Positions 32,535 through 34,235 of a stretch of 34,235 nt of DNA are shown piece after piece (position 1 is the first letter of the stretch; every line of letters starts with the position of its first letter). The notes beneath the pieces are model-generated. The model had not been told where the DNA came from, did no database searches, and saw nothing but the letters and a program-made list of their open reading frames with translations. The DNA comes from Clostridia bacterium (GTDB lineage: Bacteria > Bacillota > Clostridia > Oscillospirales > SIG627). The DNA lies in the NCBI GenBank assembly GCA_017467865.1, contig JAFUKG010000034.1, positions 1-34,235 of the forward strand, given 5' to 3'. Made by a program: the position numbers and the translations under genes.

Positions 32535-33036
32535 CTACTGACTTTGTTTGAAGCACCTGTCCAATATACCATAGCACTCCTGCCATAACAAGGGCGCTTA
32601 CGTCAAGTATTCCTGCGGGCACCGTTTCCTTTACGAATATTGAATAGGTAATCACCTTGAGTATAGGAACCGCTATTGCCTCGGAGAGGAAATAAAGGGA
32701 TAAGGTTTTAATATTTGCCCCTACCTTAAATAAGTTCAACTCTTCCTTGAGGGATAATAATATCTTTTCAAGGCATCGCAGTATCACAAAGAGAAAAAGG
32801 AAGGCCACAATTCCCGTGGAAAGCTCAAAAAGAGAAAGGGCACTGTTTTTTATGTTTGTGATAAAGGGCTCGTAAATTCTTACGCTATCGAAGAATTTTA
32901 TGAACTTGTTAGGCATAATGGTTAGCCATATGAGACTCACCGTCTGTAAGAATATAGCAATAACAGTTATTATATATGCAATTTTAGTGCCGAGAGCGAA
33001 CCTCTCGGCAGCTTTTTTAAGTCTTTCGGAACTCAT
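32515..33036 (-). CDS. DUF2975-like membrane protein
   Basis: The 173-residue protein has four hydrophobic segments (about 15-38, 68-92, 115-137 and 143-163). A charged loop, RCLEKILLSLKEELNLFKVGANIKTLSL, follows the second, and TYSIFVKETVPAGILDVSALVMAGVLWYIGQVLQ lies at the end; this is the pattern of DUF2975 proteins. These are small membrane proteins of unknown function, often next to an XRE regulator, but none is adjacent here. ATG 33036 follows AAAGAGG on the minus strand. The open frame runs on upstream to 33378 through repeat copy D; that extension is not coding. Confidence 0.75.
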   Translation of the reverse strand: MSSERLKKAAERFALGTKIAYIITVIAIFLQTVSLIWLTIMPNKFIKFFDSVRIYEPFITNIKNSALSLFELSTGIVAFLFLFVILRCLEKILLSLKEELNLFKVGANIKTLSLYFLSEAIAVPILKVITYSIFVKETVPAGILDVSALVMAGVLWYIGQVLQTKSVEKNPLK

Positions 33037-33056
33037 TTTTACCTCTTTGTATGCAA

Positions 33057-33235
33057 AATGCAGAATGCAGAATGCAGATGTGCGGGGCTTTTTTGCGGCG
33101 AAGCGAATTAGCGGAGCCTGCAAAAATGCAAGCCATACAGGGAACGAAGGGTGAACAGTGTGTGAACCCGCAGTGAATCGTAATGCAGAATGCAGAATGA
33201 TGGATAATTTCCCTTCGGGAAATTTACAATTAATT
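33057..33235. repeat. Structured interspersed repeat, copy D
   Basis: AATGCAGAATGCAGAATGCAGATG leads to TTTTTGC (33090-33096) pairing with GCAAAAA (33120-33126), with inner GGC/GCC around AGCGAATTAGCG. The second stem GGGT (33149-33152)/ACCC (33166-33169) closes the 13-nt loop GAACAGTGTGTGA, and TTTCCC-ttc-GGGAAA follows AATGATGGATAA. Copies A and B have GGTC/GACC in the second stem, so both strands have changed together. It lies between the DUF2975 and COG2509 genes. Confidence 0.82.
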
Positions 33236-33241
33236 ATACAG

Positions 33242-34234
33242 TTATTGTCGTATTTTGTCAAGTATAGCCTCGGCACACAGTATTCCGTCGAGAGCTGATG
33301 ATATGATACCCCCTGCATACCCTGCTCCTTCGCCAGCAGGGTAAAGCCCCTTAATTCCTTCGGCTTCATAATTTTCACGAAGAATTTTAACAGGGGAGGT
33401 GGTACGCGTCTCAGGTCCCGTCAGAATGGCATCGGGGTAAAGGTATCCCTTCTTGTAGTCCCCCATATCGCGCAGTCCCTCTCGAAGAGTTTCGGTGATA
33501 AAGCAGGGGAGATAGCTGTCGGGAGAAGAAAAGACAGTACCAGGCTCATAGGTGGGCGTTACCTCACCGAAAGCAGTGCTTTCACGAAAGGCGAGAAAAT
33601 CCTCAAGTCTTATGACGGGGGCTTTGTAGCTATCACCAATAGAATAAGCTCGCCTTTCTATCTCTCTTTGAAGCTCAAATCCCGCAAGAGGGTGTGACGA
33701 GGGGAAGTCGGAGGGAAAAACGCTGACGAGAAGAGCAGTGTTGGCATTCTTGCCGTCACGGGCAAACTCACTCATTCCATTGGTGCAAATGCCACCCTCC
33801 TCCGAGGCGGCAGGCACGACGTATCCTCCGGGACACATGCAGAAGGTATAAAGAGAACGTGAATTCTTCAGATGGGTCACCATTTTGTAATCTGCCGCCC
33901 CAAGGTCGGCAAGTCCCTTATATTCAAGCTCATTTATAAGGCTTTGGGGATGCTCTATTCTCACCCCTATTCCAAAGCCCTTCTGTTCCATTCTGATGCC
34001 CTCGTGAAGAAGGGAAGAGAAGGTATCCCTTGCGCTGTGACCGATTGCAAGAATAACGTTGTCGGTTGGGATTTCGTAAAGGTTTTTATCCTTGGTGTAA
34101 ATTACCCCCGTAACCTCTCCGCAGTGAATGACAGGTCTTTCAAATCTCGCACCGAATATTATCTCACCCCCAAGGGCTTCAATCTTTTTTCGTAAATTCA
34201 CTATAACTCGGTGAAGCACGTCGCTTCCCACGTG
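33242..34234 (-). CDS. NAD(P)/FAD-dependent oxidoreductase (COG2509), N-terminus cut by window edge
   Basis: About 330 C-terminal residues are visible; the frame stays open past the right edge (a His codon precedes the GTG at 34231), so the FAD-binding N-terminus is missing. Signatures are VGSDVLHRVIVNLRKKIEALGGEI, VILAIGHSARDTF, FGIGVRIEHPQSLIN, YTFCMCPGGYVVPAASE, TGPETRTTSPVKI and the C-terminal FAD-contact GLYPAGEGAGYAGGIISSALDGI. This matches the uncharacterised FAD-dependent dehydrogenases of COG2509, distant relatives of HI0933/BaiN flavoproteins. No reaction is established for the family. No terminator is obvious between its stop and repeat copy D. Confidence 0.88.
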   Translation of the reverse strand, partial: HVGSDVLHRVIVNLRKKIEALGGEIIFGARFERPVIHCGEVTGVIYTKDKNLYEIPTDNVILAIGHSARDTFSSLLHEGIRMEQKGFGIGVRIEHPQSLINELEYKGLADLGAADYKMVTHLKNSRSLYTFCMCPGGYVVPAASEEGGICTNGMSEFARDGKNANTALLVSVFPSDFPSSHPLAGFELQREIERRAYSIGDSYKAPVIRLEDFLAFRESTAFGEVTPTYEPGTVFSSPDSYLPCFITETLREGLRDMGDYKKGYLYPDAILTGPETRTTSPVKILRENYEAEGIKGLYPAGEGAGYAGGIISSALDGILCAEAILDKIRQ

Positions 34235-34235
34235 A

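Noticed and set aside
33037..33378. N-terminal extension of the DUF2975 protein
   Set aside because: The extension reads through repeat copy D and overlaps the COG2509 gene; ATG 33036 has its own ribosome binding site.

Overview
The window looks like a chromosomal segment of an anaerobic, endospore-forming member of the class Clostridia (Bacillota). Spo0A, a SpoVM-like micropeptide, a CIRCE-controlled hrcA-grpE-dnaK-dnaJ cluster, strong AGGAGG-type ribosome binding sites, canonical TTGACA-17-TATAAT promoters and many U-tailed terminators all point that way. Genus and species cannot be read from the sequence.

Layout. 1-2310 is the right part of a mobile element: the end of a tyrosine recombinase, a TnpW-like protein and a large serine recombinase. 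An AT-rich strip with nested inverted repeats (2433-2538) may mark its end. 2640-8116 is a metabolic and regulatory block: a small hypothetical gene, glutamine synthetase, glycerol-1-phosphate dehydrogenase, a phosphomannomutase-like HAD phosphatase, a 58-residue ribbon-helix-helix (RHH) protein and a DUF4432 sugar epimerase-like protein. 8104-8448 (minus strand) holds a SpoVM-like 22-residue gene and a frameshifted one-helix membrane protein gene. 8596-10885 carries a methionine-gamma-lyase-family PLP enzyme and a DMT transporter. 11227-16157 is the heat-shock cluster. 16379-18563 has an XRE regulator divergent from a stalk-domain secreted protein and a zinc-ribbon membrane protein. 18848-21939 (minus) is a malate module: LDH2-family dehydrogenase, malic enzyme and NagD-like HAD phosphatase. 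22331-25422 carries a DeoR regulator, an MFS transporter and an LRR lipoprotein. 25528-28716 is a translationally coupled MATE-galM-radical SAM operon. Spo0A, an AraC/MATE divergent pair, a DUF2975 protein and a truncated COG2509 flavoprotein complete the window.

Three non-coding systems stand out. (1) Four intergenic arrays of the self-complementary octamer TGATATCA, repeated at exactly 8-bp pitch, surround the unlisted RHH gene; one array covers that gene's own -10 element, and others lie upstream of the glycerol-1-phosphate dehydrogenase and spo0A genes. This resembles MetJ/met-box architecture. (2) Chains of short perfect hairpins, each with a different stem, are joined by constant 7-nt linkers (ATATAAC, ATATCGC or ATGAATT). 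(3) A roughly 120-bp interspersed element occurs in four copies whose paired segments differ between copies while keeping complementarity, so the structure appears to be conserved. These elements fill nearly every long intergenic gap and often sit directly before or after genes.
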